Positions 8,080-17,820 are shown, numbered from the stretch's first letter. The stretch: DNA of 23,212 nucleotides from Halioxenophilus sp964342265 (GCA_964342265.1 CAYFFE010000059.1:1-23212); one strand, 5' to 3'. Translations and numbers: made by a program. The notes: generated by a model from the letters alone, not told the origin.

Positions 8080-8162
8080 GTCGGGCCTCGTGTGAGCACA
8101 GAAAGTGTGCTTAGCTTAATTAACAGCGATTACCGAGTTAGCGTAAAAAGGAAAAACGTTCA

Positions 8163-9239
8163 GTGTTAAACATTCTCAGTAACTGGATACACCGCTATTT
8201 TTCCGACGAAGAAGCGGTTTTATTAGTAGTTTTTTTAATCGGTGCGCTGGTGATTATGGTCACCATGGGATCCATATTGGCGCCAATGATGGCGGGCGTT
8301 GTGATCGCCTTTTTACTGCAAGGCCTGGTGTTAAAGCTAAAGAGCTTCGGCTTACCCCACGTGGTGGCGGTGACGATCACGTTTTTGCTGCTGGTGGGTT
8401 TTATCGTTGTGTCGTTAATCTGGATTTTGCCCGTTATTTGGAATCAAATCCGGGCGCTTATCGCCGAGCTGCCGCGCATGCTCACCCAATCTCAGCAATT
8501 ATTGCTGTTGCTGCCCGAAAAATACCCCAATTTGATTAGCGAATCCCAGGTACAAGAGGTGTTGGAGTTGGCTCGTAAAGAGCTGGGCACTGTTGGCCAA
8601 ACTTTACTGACCTTCTCGCTAGCCAATGCGCCTCTGATTGTCGCGGCGTTAATCTACCTAGTTTTGGTGCCAATTTTGGTGTTTTTCTTCCTCAAAGATG
8701 CGCAGGCCCTTCAACAATCGCTGTCTTCGCTGTTGCCCCATCGCCGCCCGGTGATGACCAAAATCTGGACCGAAATGAACCTTCAAATTGCCAACTACGT
8801 GCGTGGCAAAGTCATCGAAATATTTATCGTTGGCGTAACAACCTACGTGTGCTTCGCCTTGCTGGACGTAAACTACGCCCTGTTACTCGGCGTTGCCGTG
8901 GGTTTATCGGTGATTATTCCCTACATTGGAGCCGCCGTTGTAACGATACCTGTCGCGTTAATCGGTTATTTTCAGTGGGGTTGGTCCAACGAGTTTTACT
9001 ATTTGATGGCTGCCTACACGGTAATTCAAGCACTGGATGGCAATGTGCTGGTGCCACTTTTATTTTCAGAAGCAGTGAACTTACATCCTATTGCGATAAT
9101 CTTATCGGTGTTGGTTTTCGGCGGATTGTGGGGGTTTTGGGGGGTGTTTTTCGCCATTCCTCTGGCCACATTGATCAAAGCCATTGTCAGTGCTTGGCCC
9201 CTGGCTCAACAGGAATTATCCGAGGCGGAAGAAAGTTAG
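8163..9239 (+). CDS. perM: AI-2E family transporter / PerM-like permease
   Basis: Polytopic inner-membrane protein of 358 aa in the AI-2E transporter family. It shows about seven or eight hydrophobic helices (for example 19-60, 66-92, 155-178, 217-262 and 300-338) and a central amphipathic segment at about 95-150. Family marks include IIPYIGAAVVTIPVAL and LHPIAIILSVLVFGGLWGFW near the C-terminus. It begins at GTG with a loose AAGGAAAA upstream. Substrates of this family are mostly unknown; some members export AI-2 and others act as Na+/H+ antiporters, so no substrate is assigned. It is likely co-transcribed with tusA. Confidence 0.88.
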   Translation: MLNILSNWIHRYFSDEEAVLLVVFLIGALVIMVTMGSILAPMMAGVVIAFLLQGLVLKLKSFGLPHVVAVTITFLLLVGFIVVSLIWILPVIWNQIRALIAELPRMLTQSQQLLLLLPEKYPNLISESQVQEVLELARKELGTVGQTLLTFSLANAPLIVAALIYLVLVPILVFFFLKDAQALQQSLSSLLPHRRPVMTKIWTEMNLQIANYVRGKVIEIFIVGVTTYVCFALLDVNYALLLGVAVGLSVIIPYIGAAVVTIPVALIGYFQWGWSNEFYYLMAAYTVIQALDGNVLVPLLFSEAVNLHPIAIILSVLVFGGLWGFWGVFFAIPLATLIKAIVSAWPLAQQELSEAEES

Positions 9240-9340
9240 CAGCAATGGATTTTAGCCCATTGAGCCTATGAAATAGCCAAGCTGTAAAACGCAGAAAAAC
9301 ATAAATCTTCGCAGTAGAGATCAAGGGTATCGCAAAACAC

Positions 9341-12154
9341 ATGAGACAATCAGTTTATCGGGCCGGGTGGGTCGTACTTGTATTGCTGTTGCTGGTTCAG
9401 GCCTCTTCCAGCTTCAGTCAAACCGTTATTACCAGCTCCGTAAACGATCGCGAGCATCGCTACCTAGAGTTAGAAAACGGCCTCAAGGTACTGCTCGTTC
9501 ACGATGGCAGTGCCGATAAGGCCGCCGCCGCGTTGGACGTGTACATTGGCAGTGCCGATAACCCCAAAGACCGCCCGGGTCTCGCACATTTTTTAGAGCA
9601 CATGTTGTTTCTTGGTACCGAAAAATATCCCGAGCCTGATGCCTATCAAGCGTTTGTCAACGCAAACGGTGGCAGCCACAACGCCTTTACCGCCACCGAG
9701 CACACCAATTACTTTTTTGAGGTTCGTGCTGAGGTGCTCGCCGAAACCTTAGATCGCTTTGCTCAGTTCTTTATTGAACCGTTGTTTACTCCGGAATATG
9801 TAGCGCGCGAGCGCAACGCGGTGCACTCGGAATTTACCTCCAAAATTAAAGATGACTTTCGTCGTGGCTTTGACGCGGTGCGTGAAATCGCTCACCCTGA
9901 CCACCCCAACGCACAATTTCGAGTCGGTAATGCTGCGACTCTAGCCGATCGCCCAGGAGACTCGGTGCGCGAAGATTTGATTCAGTTTTACGAAAGCCAT
10001 TACTCCGCCGACAATATGGCGCTAGTGGTACTGGGCAAAGAAAGTCTGGATGAGTTGGAAAAATTGGCTACCGATTTATTCAGCCAAGTGCCCAAGCGAG
10101 AGCACATAAAAATACGCGATAAAGCCCCTTTATTTGAGGAAAATAGGCTGCCGTTGCGACAAAGCATTGTGCCCGAGCAGGAATTAAGAAGCCTATCTCT
10201 GTTGTTCCCAGTGCCGCACAACAAACCCTATTATCGCATCAAGCCGTTAGATTACATCGCCAACTTGGTCGGACACGAAGGCCCGGGCAGTATTATCGAT
10301 GTATTAAAAGGTCAGGGCTGGGTGGAAAGGTTAAGTGCTGGTTTTGGTTTGGACGACCGCTTTACAAGCAGCTTTTTAGTCAACATTAATTTAACCGAAG
10401 CGGGCTGGCAGAACCGAGAACAGGTTGTTGCTCCGGTTTTTGCGGGCATCGAACAAATACGAGACTCCGGTGTTAAAAAGTGGCGCTACCAAGAGCAAAA
10501 AGCACTGGCAGAACTGGCTTTTCAGTACCAAGAAAAACAAGACCCACGCCATACGGTAAGCAGTTTGGCAAACCGCTTACACGAATACCCCGTAGAAGAT
10601 GTTTATCGCGGTTCGTATTTGTTTGAGCAGTATGACGCGAAATTAATTAAAGATTATCTCTCCCACCTAACGCCCGATAATCTGCTATTGCTAGAAACCG
10701 CGCCGGAAGTTAAAGCCGACAAAACCAGCCAATTTTATAAAACGCCTTATGCCGTAAGTTCGCTGGAAAACAAACAATGGCCGGTGGACAAAAAATTAGC
10801 CAAAGCCCTAAAACTGCCCGAGGCCAATCCGTTTATTCCAGAAGATCTGAAATTATTGGCCGAAAGCGATGAGTCGCTAGTGCGAACCGAGTTGGCCAAC
10901 ACGTCGCTGTGGCATAAAAGGGATGTTTCCTACAATGTGCCAAGGGGTGTTGTTAACGTTCGATTATTGCTACCCAACGCGGGTAATCAATTAGAAAACG
11001 CCGTAATGGCCGAAATGTACACTCGCATGGTAACCGAATCGCTGAATTCTTTTACCTATCCTGCGTTGTTGGCGGGGTTGCACTTTACACTCAACACCAA
11101 TACACGTGGCCTGGACATTCAAATCGATGGCTACACGGATAAACAGTCCAAGTTAATCGATGAGATCATTACCTACCTCACGGATTTCCGATTAATAGAG
11201 CCAAAGTTTGATGCAGTGCAACAGCAGCTTATTCGTGAATGGCGCAATGCTGCTAAGCAAGTACCCTATACGCAGTTATTTTCTCAATTATCCGTTGCCT
11301 TGTTTACGCCGCAGTGGTCTCACGAGCAAAAGTTATCTGCTATTACAGAGCTAACAAAAAAAGATTTAAAGCGCTTTAGTAAAGAATTTTTGGCCGATGG
11401 CAACGCTCGTGTTTTGGTTTACGGCAATTTTTCCCAAAAGCAAGCTTCAAATATTGCTCGCCAGTTTGATGATTTGTTAAAAGGCAAAGACAAGTACCAA
11501 CAGGTTCCTGCAGAGGTTGTGAAGTTAGAAGACGGCAGTGCTTGGTTATGGCACTCGTTCGACCACCCGGATCAAGCCCTGGTGGGATATTTGCAGGGGC
11601 ATAATGACAGCTTAAAAGAACAAGCCTACATGATGGTTCTTAAGCAAGTGGTTAGCTCGGGCTATTTCAACGAACTCAGAACAGAACAGCAATTGGGTTA
11701 TGTGGTATTTGCCAGTAACGCCACCTATAAAAAGGTGCCGGGTGCTGTGTTTGTTGTGCAATCCCCCAGCGCCTCTGTACAAACGATTCACGAACAAACC
11801 CAGAAGTTTTTGACAAGTTTTAGCTTGGAATCTGAGCAGGAGTTTGATCAGCATCGCCAAGGGCTATTGGTTGAACTCATGAAATCGCCAAAAAACCTGA
11901 GAGAGCAAGCGGGCTTTTATTGGGACAGTATTATTCGCGAGCATTGGAGCCTGGACTATCGCCAACAGATGGCCAAGGAAATAGAAAACCTGAGCCTAAA
12001 AGAATTTAATCAGTTTTTTCAATCGCGAGTTATAAATAATCCACGATGGTTGTGGTTGGCCGGAGCCGAAGACAGTAACAAACCCAAAACCATTAATTGG
12101 TTAAAAAATGAAGACGCACTTAAGCAAGAGGCGGAGACCTATCAGTACCAATAG
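9341..12154 (+). CDS. ptrA: pitrilysin-like M16 zinc metalloprotease
   Basis: 937-aa insulinase-family protease similar to periplasmic protease III of E. coli, which degrades peptides and small proteins. An N-terminal signal peptide (about 1-27, ending SSFSQ) directs it to the periplasm. The inverted zinc motif HFLEH is at 83-87, and the third ligand Glu164 follows at the expected family spacing (HxxEH-x76-E). The remaining sequence fits the four homologous M16 domains, including LRTEQQLGYVVFA in the C-terminal half, a typical insulysin feature. Length is close to the 960-aa family norm. It starts 101 nt after perM with a weak ribosome site, so it may have its own promoter. The symbol is by similarity. 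Confidence 0.9.
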   Translation: MRQSVYRAGWVVLVLLLLVQASSSFSQTVITSSVNDREHRYLELENGLKVLLVHDGSADKAAAALDVYIGSADNPKDRPGLAHFLEHMLFLGTEKYPEPDAYQAFVNANGGSHNAFTATEHTNYFFEVRAEVLAETLDRFAQFFIEPLFTPEYVARERNAVHSEFTSKIKDDFRRGFDAVREIAHPDHPNAQFRVGNAATLADRPGDSVREDLIQFYESHYSADNMALVVLGKESLDELEKLATDLFSQVPKREHIKIRDKAPLFEENRLPLRQSIVPEQELRSLSLLFPVPHNKPYYRIKPLDYIANLVGHEGPGSIIDVLKGQGWVERLSAGFGLDDRFTSSFLVNINLTEAGWQNREQVVAPVFAGIEQIRDSGVKKWRYQEQKALAELAFQYQEKQDPRHTVSSLANRLHEYPVEDVYRGSYLFEQYDAKLIKDYLSHLTPDNLLLLETAPEVKADKTSQFYKTPYAVSSLENKQWPVDKKLAKALKLPEANPFIPEDLKLLAESDESLVRTELANTSLWHKRDVSYNVPRGVVNVRLLLPNAGNQLENAVMAEMYTRMVTESLNSFTYPALLAGLHFTLNTNTRGLDIQIDGYTDKQSKLIDEIITYLTDFRLIEPKFDAVQQQLIREWRNAAKQVPYTQLFSQLSVALFTPQWSHEQKLSAITELTKKDLKRFSKEFLADGNARVLVYGNFSQKQASNIARQFDDLLKGKDKYQQVPAEVVKLEDGSAWLWHSFDHPDQALVGYLQGHNDSLKEQAYMMVLKQVVSSGYFNELRTEQQLGYVVFASNATYKKVPGAVFVVQSPSASVQTIHEQTQKFLTSFSLESEQEFDQHRQGLLVELMKSPKNLREQAGFYWDSIIREHWSLDYRQQMAKEIENLSLKEFNQFFQSRVINNPRWLWLAGAEDSNKPKTINWLKNEDALKQEAETYQYQ

Positions 12155-12815
12155 TTACTGCACGATTATTGATCGTACTCGGTAGACTGCAAAAGCCCAT
12201 CATTTACCGTTGCGATGGAGCCTTCGGATAACTTTGAAGGTTCCACGCCTTTCTATCAGCTACCCACTTTTTACTCTATCTTGAATAGATAAACGATCAG
12301 CGTCATTGCAGATTCTGAGACGTGCGGCAATGGCTCGGCGTAGTAATTTAACCATGGTTATGTAACGATACTGTGCTATATCTAAAAGAACCGTTGAGCG
12401 CGGCTAGTCAATTTAGTACCGCAAAATTGATGAAATAATAGACAGTGCTGGCGGCGACCGTCACCGGCGATAAGTAATAAGCACTGGCGATAAATAACAG
12501 TCGTAGGCGATAAATAGTCGACAGCGATAAAGGTGCGGTGTTACGGATAAAACCGCAACCAAGTTAAAAATAGCTTCGGTGAGCACACTAAAGACAAATG
12601 CTCGGCTGCGCACTCATTGCGCGTATCCATAAAAAATACATTCAACTCACTCACATCAAATGCTTGTTGATAAGATTGGGTTACTGTTCAGCCTTGAGCT
12701 CGATTGAGCACATGATAGCGTAAGACAACAGTTCAAAATGTAACAGGCCAAGTTTGCCAATCCACTGAACAACTCGCCCTTTGTTGGCGATGTGGTACAT
12801 GCAGAGGAGATTTAA
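12155..12815. other. intergenic region upstream of aceE
   Basis: This 661-bp gap has no supported gene. It holds a weak hairpin at about 12217-12246 (GGAGCCTTC with GAAGGTTCC) without a following T-run, a degenerate GGCGATAA-based tandem repeat at 12466-12534, and presumably the aceE promoter. I looked for a PdhR-like ATTGGT-type operator and did not find a convincing one. Confidence 0.55.
12466..12534. repeat. degenerate GGCGATAA tandem repeat
   Basis: The GGCGATAA-like cores start at 12466, 12486, 12506 and 12523 (last as AGCGATAA), giving spacings of 20, 20 and 17 bp. Intervening bases are partly conserved. It lies in the region upstream of aceE. It is more degenerate than the arrays at 2579 and 7648. 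Confidence 0.7.
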
Positions 12816-15467
12816 ATGCAAGAGGATATTGATTCTCTCGAAACGCTGGAATGGGTCGATGCGTTGCATTCGGTCATTCGCCACGCCGGGCCGGAAAGGG
12901 CGGCCCAGTTGCTACGAAATCTGGCCGAACGCGCATCCGCCGTTGGTGTCAATCTTCCCCCCGCCATTACCACGCCTTACCGCAATACCATCCCCACCAG
13001 TAAAGAAAAACGCATGCCCGGCGATCTGTTTATGGAGCGACGCATTCGCTCGCTGATTCGCTGGAATGCCATGGCCATGGTAATGCGTGCTAACGACAAC
13101 GACGAAGGATTGGGCGGACACATCGCCACGTTTGCCTCGGCCGCCACGCTTTACGATGTGGGGTTCAATTATTTTTTTCGCGGCAACGAGGGTGATCAGC
13201 CCGGCGATTTGATTTACTTTCAGGGGCACGCCTCACCGGGTATGTACGCGCGCTCTTATTTGGAAGGGCGCTTTGATGAAGAGCATCTGGACAACTTCCG
13301 CCGCGAGGTGGACGGTAAAGGCCTATCTTCCTATCCCCATCCCTGGTTAATGCCCGATTACTGGCAATTTCCCACCGTTTCCATGGGGCTCGGTCCCATC
13401 AACGCTATTTATCAAGCGCACGTTATGCGCTATATCTCGGCGCGGGAGTTGGTAAAGCGCGGTGATCGCAAGGTGTGGTGTTTTATCGGCGACGGTGAAT
13501 GCGATGAGCCGGAAACGCTCGGCGCCATTTCTCTGGCCGGTCGCGAAGAACTTGAAAACCTGATTTTTGTGGTCAACTGCAATCTGCAGCGATTAGACGG
13601 CCCAGTGCGTGGCAACGGCAAAATCGTACAAGAACTCGAAGGCGTGTTTCGCGGCGCAGGTTGGAACGTATTAAAAGTACTCTGGGGCCGGCATTGGGAT
13701 CCGCTGTTGGAAAACGACAGCAAAGGGTTACTGCAAAAACGCATGGATGAAGTCTGCGATGGCGAGTTACAAAACTTTAAAGCCAACGGCGGAGCCTACA
13801 CGCGCGAACATTTCTTTGGCAAATACCCCGAACTATTGGAAATGGTTAAAGATTTAAGTGATGAAGAAATCATGTACTTAAATCGCGGCGGTCACGATCC
13901 TTTTAAAGTGTACGCTGCCTACGCCGCTGCGGTAGAAAACAAAGGCCAGCCCACGGTTATTCTCGCGCAAACCGTTAAGGGCTACGGCATGGGCACCTCC
14001 GGTGAGGCCGTTAACGAAACTCACTCGGTTAAAAAACTGGGCAAGGACGATTTAAAACGTTTCCGCGATCGTTTTGGCATTCCGCTCACCGACGAGCAGT
14101 TGGAAAGCGTTCCCTATTATCGGCCAGGCCCCGAGAGCCCAGAAATCACCTACATGCGCAAGCGCCGGGAAGAGCTAAATGGCGAAATTCCCGCTCGACC
14201 CGTGGAATACCCCAAGCTTACCGCGCCGCCGTTATCGGATTTTAACGCGCAACTTAAAGGCACCGGTGATCGTGCGGTATCGTCGACCATGGCGTTTGTG
14301 CGTATTCTCTCCACCCTGGTAAAAGACCCCAATATCGGCGAGCGTGTGGTGCCCATCGTGCCCGATGAAGCGCGTACCTTTGGTATGGAGGGCATGTTCC
14401 GGCAGCTGGGTATTTATTCGTCGGCGGGGCAAAAATACACGCCGCACGATGCCGGGCAAATTATGTATTACAAAGAAGACAAACGCGGCCAAATCTTAGA
14501 AGAGGGCATTAACGAATCCGGTGCGATGTCGGCCTGGGTTGCTGCCGGCACGGCTTACGCCAATTACGGTTGTTCGATGGTGCCTTTTTATATTTTTTAT
14601 TCCATGTTTGGTTTTCAGCGTGTGGGTGATTTGTGCTGGCTGGCCGGTGATATTCAAGCCAAAGGCTTTTTAATTGGCGCTACAGCAGGGCGCACCACGC
14701 TCAATGGCGAAGGGCTGCAACACCAAGACGGCCACAGTTTAATACTGGCCAACACCGTACCCAATTGTCGCAGTTACGATCCCTGCTACGCGTTTGAAAT
14801 GGCCGTAATTATTCAAGACGGCATTAAGCGCATGTTTGAAGATCTTGAAAACTGCTACTACTACATCACCGCCATGAACGAAAACTACCAGCACCCGGAA
14901 ATGCCTCAGGGTGTTGAGCAAGAAATTATTCAGGGTATGTACCGTTTAAAAGCCGGCAAAAAGAAAAGCGGTAAAAAAGTTCAGTTGTTGGGGGGCGGTA
15001 CTATTTTGCGGGAAGTGGAAGCAGCCGCGGAAATTTTGCGCAACGATTACGACGTGGATTCTGATGTGTGGAGTCTTACCAGTGTTAATGAGTTAACCCG
15101 CGAAGGGCAGCGCGTTAATCGCTGGAATTTATTGCATCCCGATCAAGAACCGCAAATTCCGTTTGTTACGCGTCAATTACAGGATGCCGAAGGGCCGGTG
15201 ATCGCCGCTACCGATTACATTAAAGCTTACGCCGAGCAGCTAAGACCGTTTATTGCAAGCGATTATACGGTGCTGGGCACCGATGGTTTTGGCCGCAGCG
15301 ATACCCGAGCCAAATTGCGACGTTTCTTTGAAGTGGATCGCGCCTTTATTGTGCTGGCGGCATTGACGGCGTTATCTCGTCTAGGTGAGTTTCCCACCGG
15401 CGAGCTTAACCAAGCCATGAAAGATTTAGGCATTGATCCCGAAAAAGTCGATCCCATGAACTGTTAA
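12816..15467 (+). CDS. aceE: pyruvate dehydrogenase E1 component, homodimeric type
   Basis: 883-aa thiamine-diphosphate-dependent E1 that decarboxylates pyruvate and acetylates the lipoyl groups of AceF. Its length equals the usual 880-890 aa. The TPP/Mg site GDGECDEPETLGA begins at residue 225 and continues to NLIFVVNCNLQRLDGPVRGN. Other conserved stretches are QGHASPGMYARSYLEGRF near the N-terminus, YGMGTSGEAVNETHSVKKL in the middle, and TAGRTTLNGEGLQHQDGHS and GTDGFGRSDTR toward the end. The ATG is preceded by GAGGAG with good spacing. aceF follows after 67 nt with a hairpin in the gap, so the two form an operon. Confidence 0.98.
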   Translation: MQEDIDSLETLEWVDALHSVIRHAGPERAAQLLRNLAERASAVGVNLPPAITTPYRNTIPTSKEKRMPGDLFMERRIRSLIRWNAMAMVMRANDNDEGLGGHIATFASAATLYDVGFNYFFRGNEGDQPGDLIYFQGHASPGMYARSYLEGRFDEEHLDNFRREVDGKGLSSYPHPWLMPDYWQFPTVSMGLGPINAIYQAHVMRYISARELVKRGDRKVWCFIGDGECDEPETLGAISLAGREELENLIFVVNCNLQRLDGPVRGNGKIVQELEGVFRGAGWNVLKVLWGRHWDPLLENDSKGLLQKRMDEVCDGELQNFKANGGAYTREHFFGKYPELLEMVKDLSDEEIMYLNRGGHDPFKVYAAYAAAVENKGQPTVILAQTVKGYGMGTSGEAVNETHSVKKLGKDDLKRFRDRFGIPLTDEQLESVPYYRPGPESPEITYMRKRREELNGEIPARPVEYPKLTAPPLSDFNAQLKGTGDRAVSSTMAFVRILSTLVKDPNIGERVVPIVPDEARTFGMEGMFRQLGIYSSAGQKYTPHDAGQIMYYKEDKRGQILEEGINESGAMSAWVAAGTAYANYGCSMVPFYIFYSMFGFQRVGDLCWLAGDIQAKGFLIGATAGRTTLNGEGLQHQDGHSLILANTVPNCRSYDPCYAFEMAVIIQDGIKRMFEDLENCYYYITAMNENYQHPEMPQGVEQEIIQGMYRLKAGKKKSGKKVQLLGGGTILREVEAAAEILRNDYDVDSDVWSLTSVNELTREGQRVNRWNLLHPDQEPQIPFVTRQLQDAEGPVIAATDYIKAYAEQLRPFIASDYTVLGTDGFGRSDTRAKLRRFFEVDRAFIVLAALTALSRLGEFPTGELNQAMKDLGIDPEKVDPMNC

Positions 15468-15474
15468 ACGCCGT

Positions 15475-15497
15475 GCACTGGAGTAAGGCTCCGGTGC
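15475..15497 (+). promoter_or_regulatory. intercistronic hairpin between aceE and aceF
   Basis: GCACTGGAG (15475-15483) pairs with CTCCGGTGC (15489-15497) across a 5-nt loop, with one U-G wobble on the transcript strand. It lies 7 nt after the aceE stop. No T-run follows, so it is not a normal terminator. It could act as an mRNA stability or processing element that sets E1:E2 ratios. Confidence 0.5.
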
Positions 15498-15534
15498 TGA
15501 GTTAATCCCTACACGATAAAATTTAGGAGAGCCA

Positions 15535-17484
15535 GTGTCTAGTCAAACAATCACTGTTCCAGATATCGGTGGTGCCGAGGGCGTTGAAATAATCGAAGTG
15601 TGCGTGGCGGTGGGTGATCGGGTTGTTAAAGAGCAATCTCTGATCGTATTGGAAACCGACAAAGCCACGGTGGAAGTGCCGAGTACAGCCGAAGGTCAAA
15701 TCACAGAGTTACTGGTAGAAGTTGGGCAAAAAATTAGCGAGGGCGATGCCATTTGTTCGCTCGACAGTGTCGATACCTCTAGCGAACCTCAGCCGTCGTC
15801 TGAACCTGAAACCCCGAAAGCGCCAGCAGCCGACAAGTCGAGTACAACCCAACCATCTGGCGAGCCTGTTGTGTGTGTGGTACCCGACGGTGTGGACGAG
15901 GCGGAGGTTATTGAAGTCACCATTAAGGTGGGCGACACCATTGCCGAAGGCGATACCGTAGCCACCCTAGAAACCGACAAGGCCACCGTTGATGTTCCGG
16001 CGACGGCAGCGGGCACCGTAACTGTGATTAATATTGCCGTGGGGCAAAAAGTGGCTTCGGGCGATTCGGTGGCGGAATTAGTGGGCGATTCAGCAACAAA
16101 AGCCAGCGAGCCTGCCGCCAGCCAATCGGCCACGTCCTCACCACAAGGCCCTGAAACAGCCGCCACTAGTGAATCTTCTGAGGGAGCAACTGCTCAGGTT
16201 CGCCAGTGCGTAGTGCCCGAAGGAGCAGAAAACGCCGAAGTCATCGAGGTGCTGGTAAAAGTCGGGCAAGACATCAACGAAGGCGACAGCCTGGCGGTGT
16301 TGGAAACCGATAAAGCCACCGTAGAAGTACCGGCATCCTTAGGTGGGCGGATTACGAGTCTTTTAATCAACGTGGGCGACACGGTAAGTTCTGGCGATGC
16401 GGTGGCGGAGCTGGAATTCGCCAATGAACAGAACAATACAACCCAAGCCGCGACTAGCCGTGAAAAAACCACTGCGGCTAACCGCAACGAACGCACGCCA
16501 GATCAAGCCACCGAAAATAACAAAGCTGCGCTTCACGGCCCGGCAGATGCCTTTAATAAAGCCACCGAAGTTTACGCTGGCCCGGCGGTGCGCACGCATG
16601 CGCGATTGTTAGGAGTCGATTTACACGAAGTTAAAGCCACGGGACCGCGCGGTAGAATATTAAAAGAAGACGTGGACAACTTCGTTAAGCAGGTCATTGC
16701 TTCGCGTGGGAAAAATCAGCCCTCGGCAACGCTTGGCGCAGAAGGTGCGGGAATTCCTCCCATGCCAAGTGTCGATTTTTCCAAATTCGGCGAAATCGAA
16801 ACGGTCGCTATGACCAAAATTCAAAAAATTACGGCGTTTAATATGCACCGTAATTGGTTGCATATTCCAGCAGTTACCCAGTTCGACGATGCTGACATTA
16901 CCGATCTGGAAGCCTTTCGTAAAAGTTTAAAAACAGAGGCAGAGAGTCGCGGTGTAAAACTAACACCCTTGCCGTTTTTGTTAAAAGCCGTGGCCAGTGC
17001 GCTCAAGCACGAGCCCAAATTTAATACATCGCTCGGGCCAGATGGTGAATCGCTAATTCAAAAGCACTACATTCACATCGGTATTGCCGCTGATACTCCG
17101 GCAGGGCTTGTGGTTCCGGTTATTCGAAATGTGGATCAAAAAGGGCTGTGGCAATTGGCCGAAGAAGCCAACGGGCTAATAAAAAAAGCGCGCGACGGCA
17201 AATTAACGCCGGCGGATATGCAGGGCGGTTGTTTTACTATTTCGAGCTTGGGCGCTATGGGCGGTAAAGGTTTTACGCCAATTGTTAACGCGCCGGAAGT
17301 GGGTATCTTGTCGGTGTCGAAAGCGGAAATAAAACCCGTTTGGGATGGCAAAGAATTTCAACCGCGCAATTTGTTACCGCTGGGACTGTCTTATGATCAC
17401 CGGGTAATCAATGGCGCTGACTGTGGCCGATTTTTTACGTATTTGGTAGCGGTATTATCGGATGTACGTAAATTATTATTATAG
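15535..17484 (+). CDS. aceF: dihydrolipoamide acetyltransferase (pyruvate dehydrogenase E2) with three lipoyl domains
   Basis: 649-aa E2 core of the pyruvate dehydrogenase complex, which transfers acetyl groups from lipoyl-lysine to CoA. Three lipoyl domains lie at about 1-78, 111-184 and 222-296, each with an ETDKA motif and swinging lysines at 43, 149 and 260. They are joined by Ser/Pro/Ala/Thr-rich linkers. A peripheral-subunit-binding domain spans about 346-385 (VRTHARLLGVDLHEVKATGP). The catalytic domain follows to the end with SYDHRVINGA, where His622 is catalytic and Asn626 stands where many E2s have Asp. The GTG start has TAGGAGA directly upstream with 4-nt spacing. The stop codon lies inside the terminal repeat of the adjacent inverted-repeat element. 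Confidence 0.97.
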   Translation: MSSQTITVPDIGGAEGVEIIEVCVAVGDRVVKEQSLIVLETDKATVEVPSTAEGQITELLVEVGQKISEGDAICSLDSVDTSSEPQPSSEPETPKAPAADKSSTTQPSGEPVVCVVPDGVDEAEVIEVTIKVGDTIAEGDTVATLETDKATVDVPATAAGTVTVINIAVGQKVASGDSVAELVGDSATKASEPAASQSATSSPQGPETAATSESSEGATAQVRQCVVPEGAENAEVIEVLVKVGQDINEGDSLAVLETDKATVEVPASLGGRITSLLINVGDTVSSGDAVAELEFANEQNNTTQAATSREKTTAANRNERTPDQATENNKAALHGPADAFNKATEVYAGPAVRTHARLLGVDLHEVKATGPRGRILKEDVDNFVKQVIASRGKNQPSATLGAEGAGIPPMPSVDFSKFGEIETVAMTKIQKITAFNMHRNWLHIPAVTQFDDADITDLEAFRKSLKTEAESRGVKLTPLPFLLKAVASALKHEPKFNTSLGPDGESLIQKHYIHIGIAADTPAGLVVPVIRNVDQKGLWQLAEEANGLIKKARDGKLTPADMQGGCFTISSLGAMGGKGFTPIVNAPEVGILSVSKAEIKPVWDGKEFQPRNLLPLGLSYDHRVINGADCGRFFTYLVAVLSDVRKLLL

Positions 17485-17813
17485 GAAGCTCTGATTAACT
17501 CACCCCTGAGTTAATCAGAGTCTACAACTCTCGCCCTTTGGGCCAGCGGAGCTGTTCGCTTCGCTGCGAGTCGCCGTACGGTAATTAAAAATGTTATTGG
17601 ATAAGCCACAGCCTTGTGGCTTATTCTTCGAGCTGCCAAGCATTCTAAAAATTCTCCCGGCGCATTTAGCCAATTACCTAAAAAATCAATAGCTCGCGCA
17701 TATCGATTTTGCCTGCACATAATCGTTATGGATGGCGTGTATGCAGACTGTACCGGAGCGGTGGTCTGCCCCTGTGCAGAAAGAACCTCTGAGTTAATCA
17801 GAGGTTCCTATAA
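17479..17813. mobile_element. 335-bp hairpin-rich terminal-inverted-repeat element (MITE-like)
   Basis: The ends form 24-bp inverted repeats (17479-17502 and 17790-17813) with one mismatch at 17488. The core of the left end reads AGGAAGCTCTGATTAACTCA and the right end is its near-perfect reverse complement. Each end also folds by itself: 14-bp arms around CCCC at 17489-17520, and GAACCTCTGA/TCAGAGGTTC at about 17783-17807. Interior hairpins include perfect 10-bp arms ATAAGCCACA/TGTGGCTTAT (17601-17624), AGCGGAGC/GCTTCGCT near 17546, and GCAGAC/GTCTGC (17743-17769). No transposase is present. Open frames on both strands lack ribosome sites. I infer a non-autonomous repeat that landed at the end of aceF; the flanking duplication is not clear. 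Confidence 0.65.
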
Positions 17814-17820
17814 AAAATTC

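Noticed and set aside
17395..17430. Asn in place of the catalytic-loop Asp in AceF as a sign of inactivation
   Set aside because: I recall DHRVINGA in functional E2s of pseudomonads. His622 and all the rest of the motif are intact.
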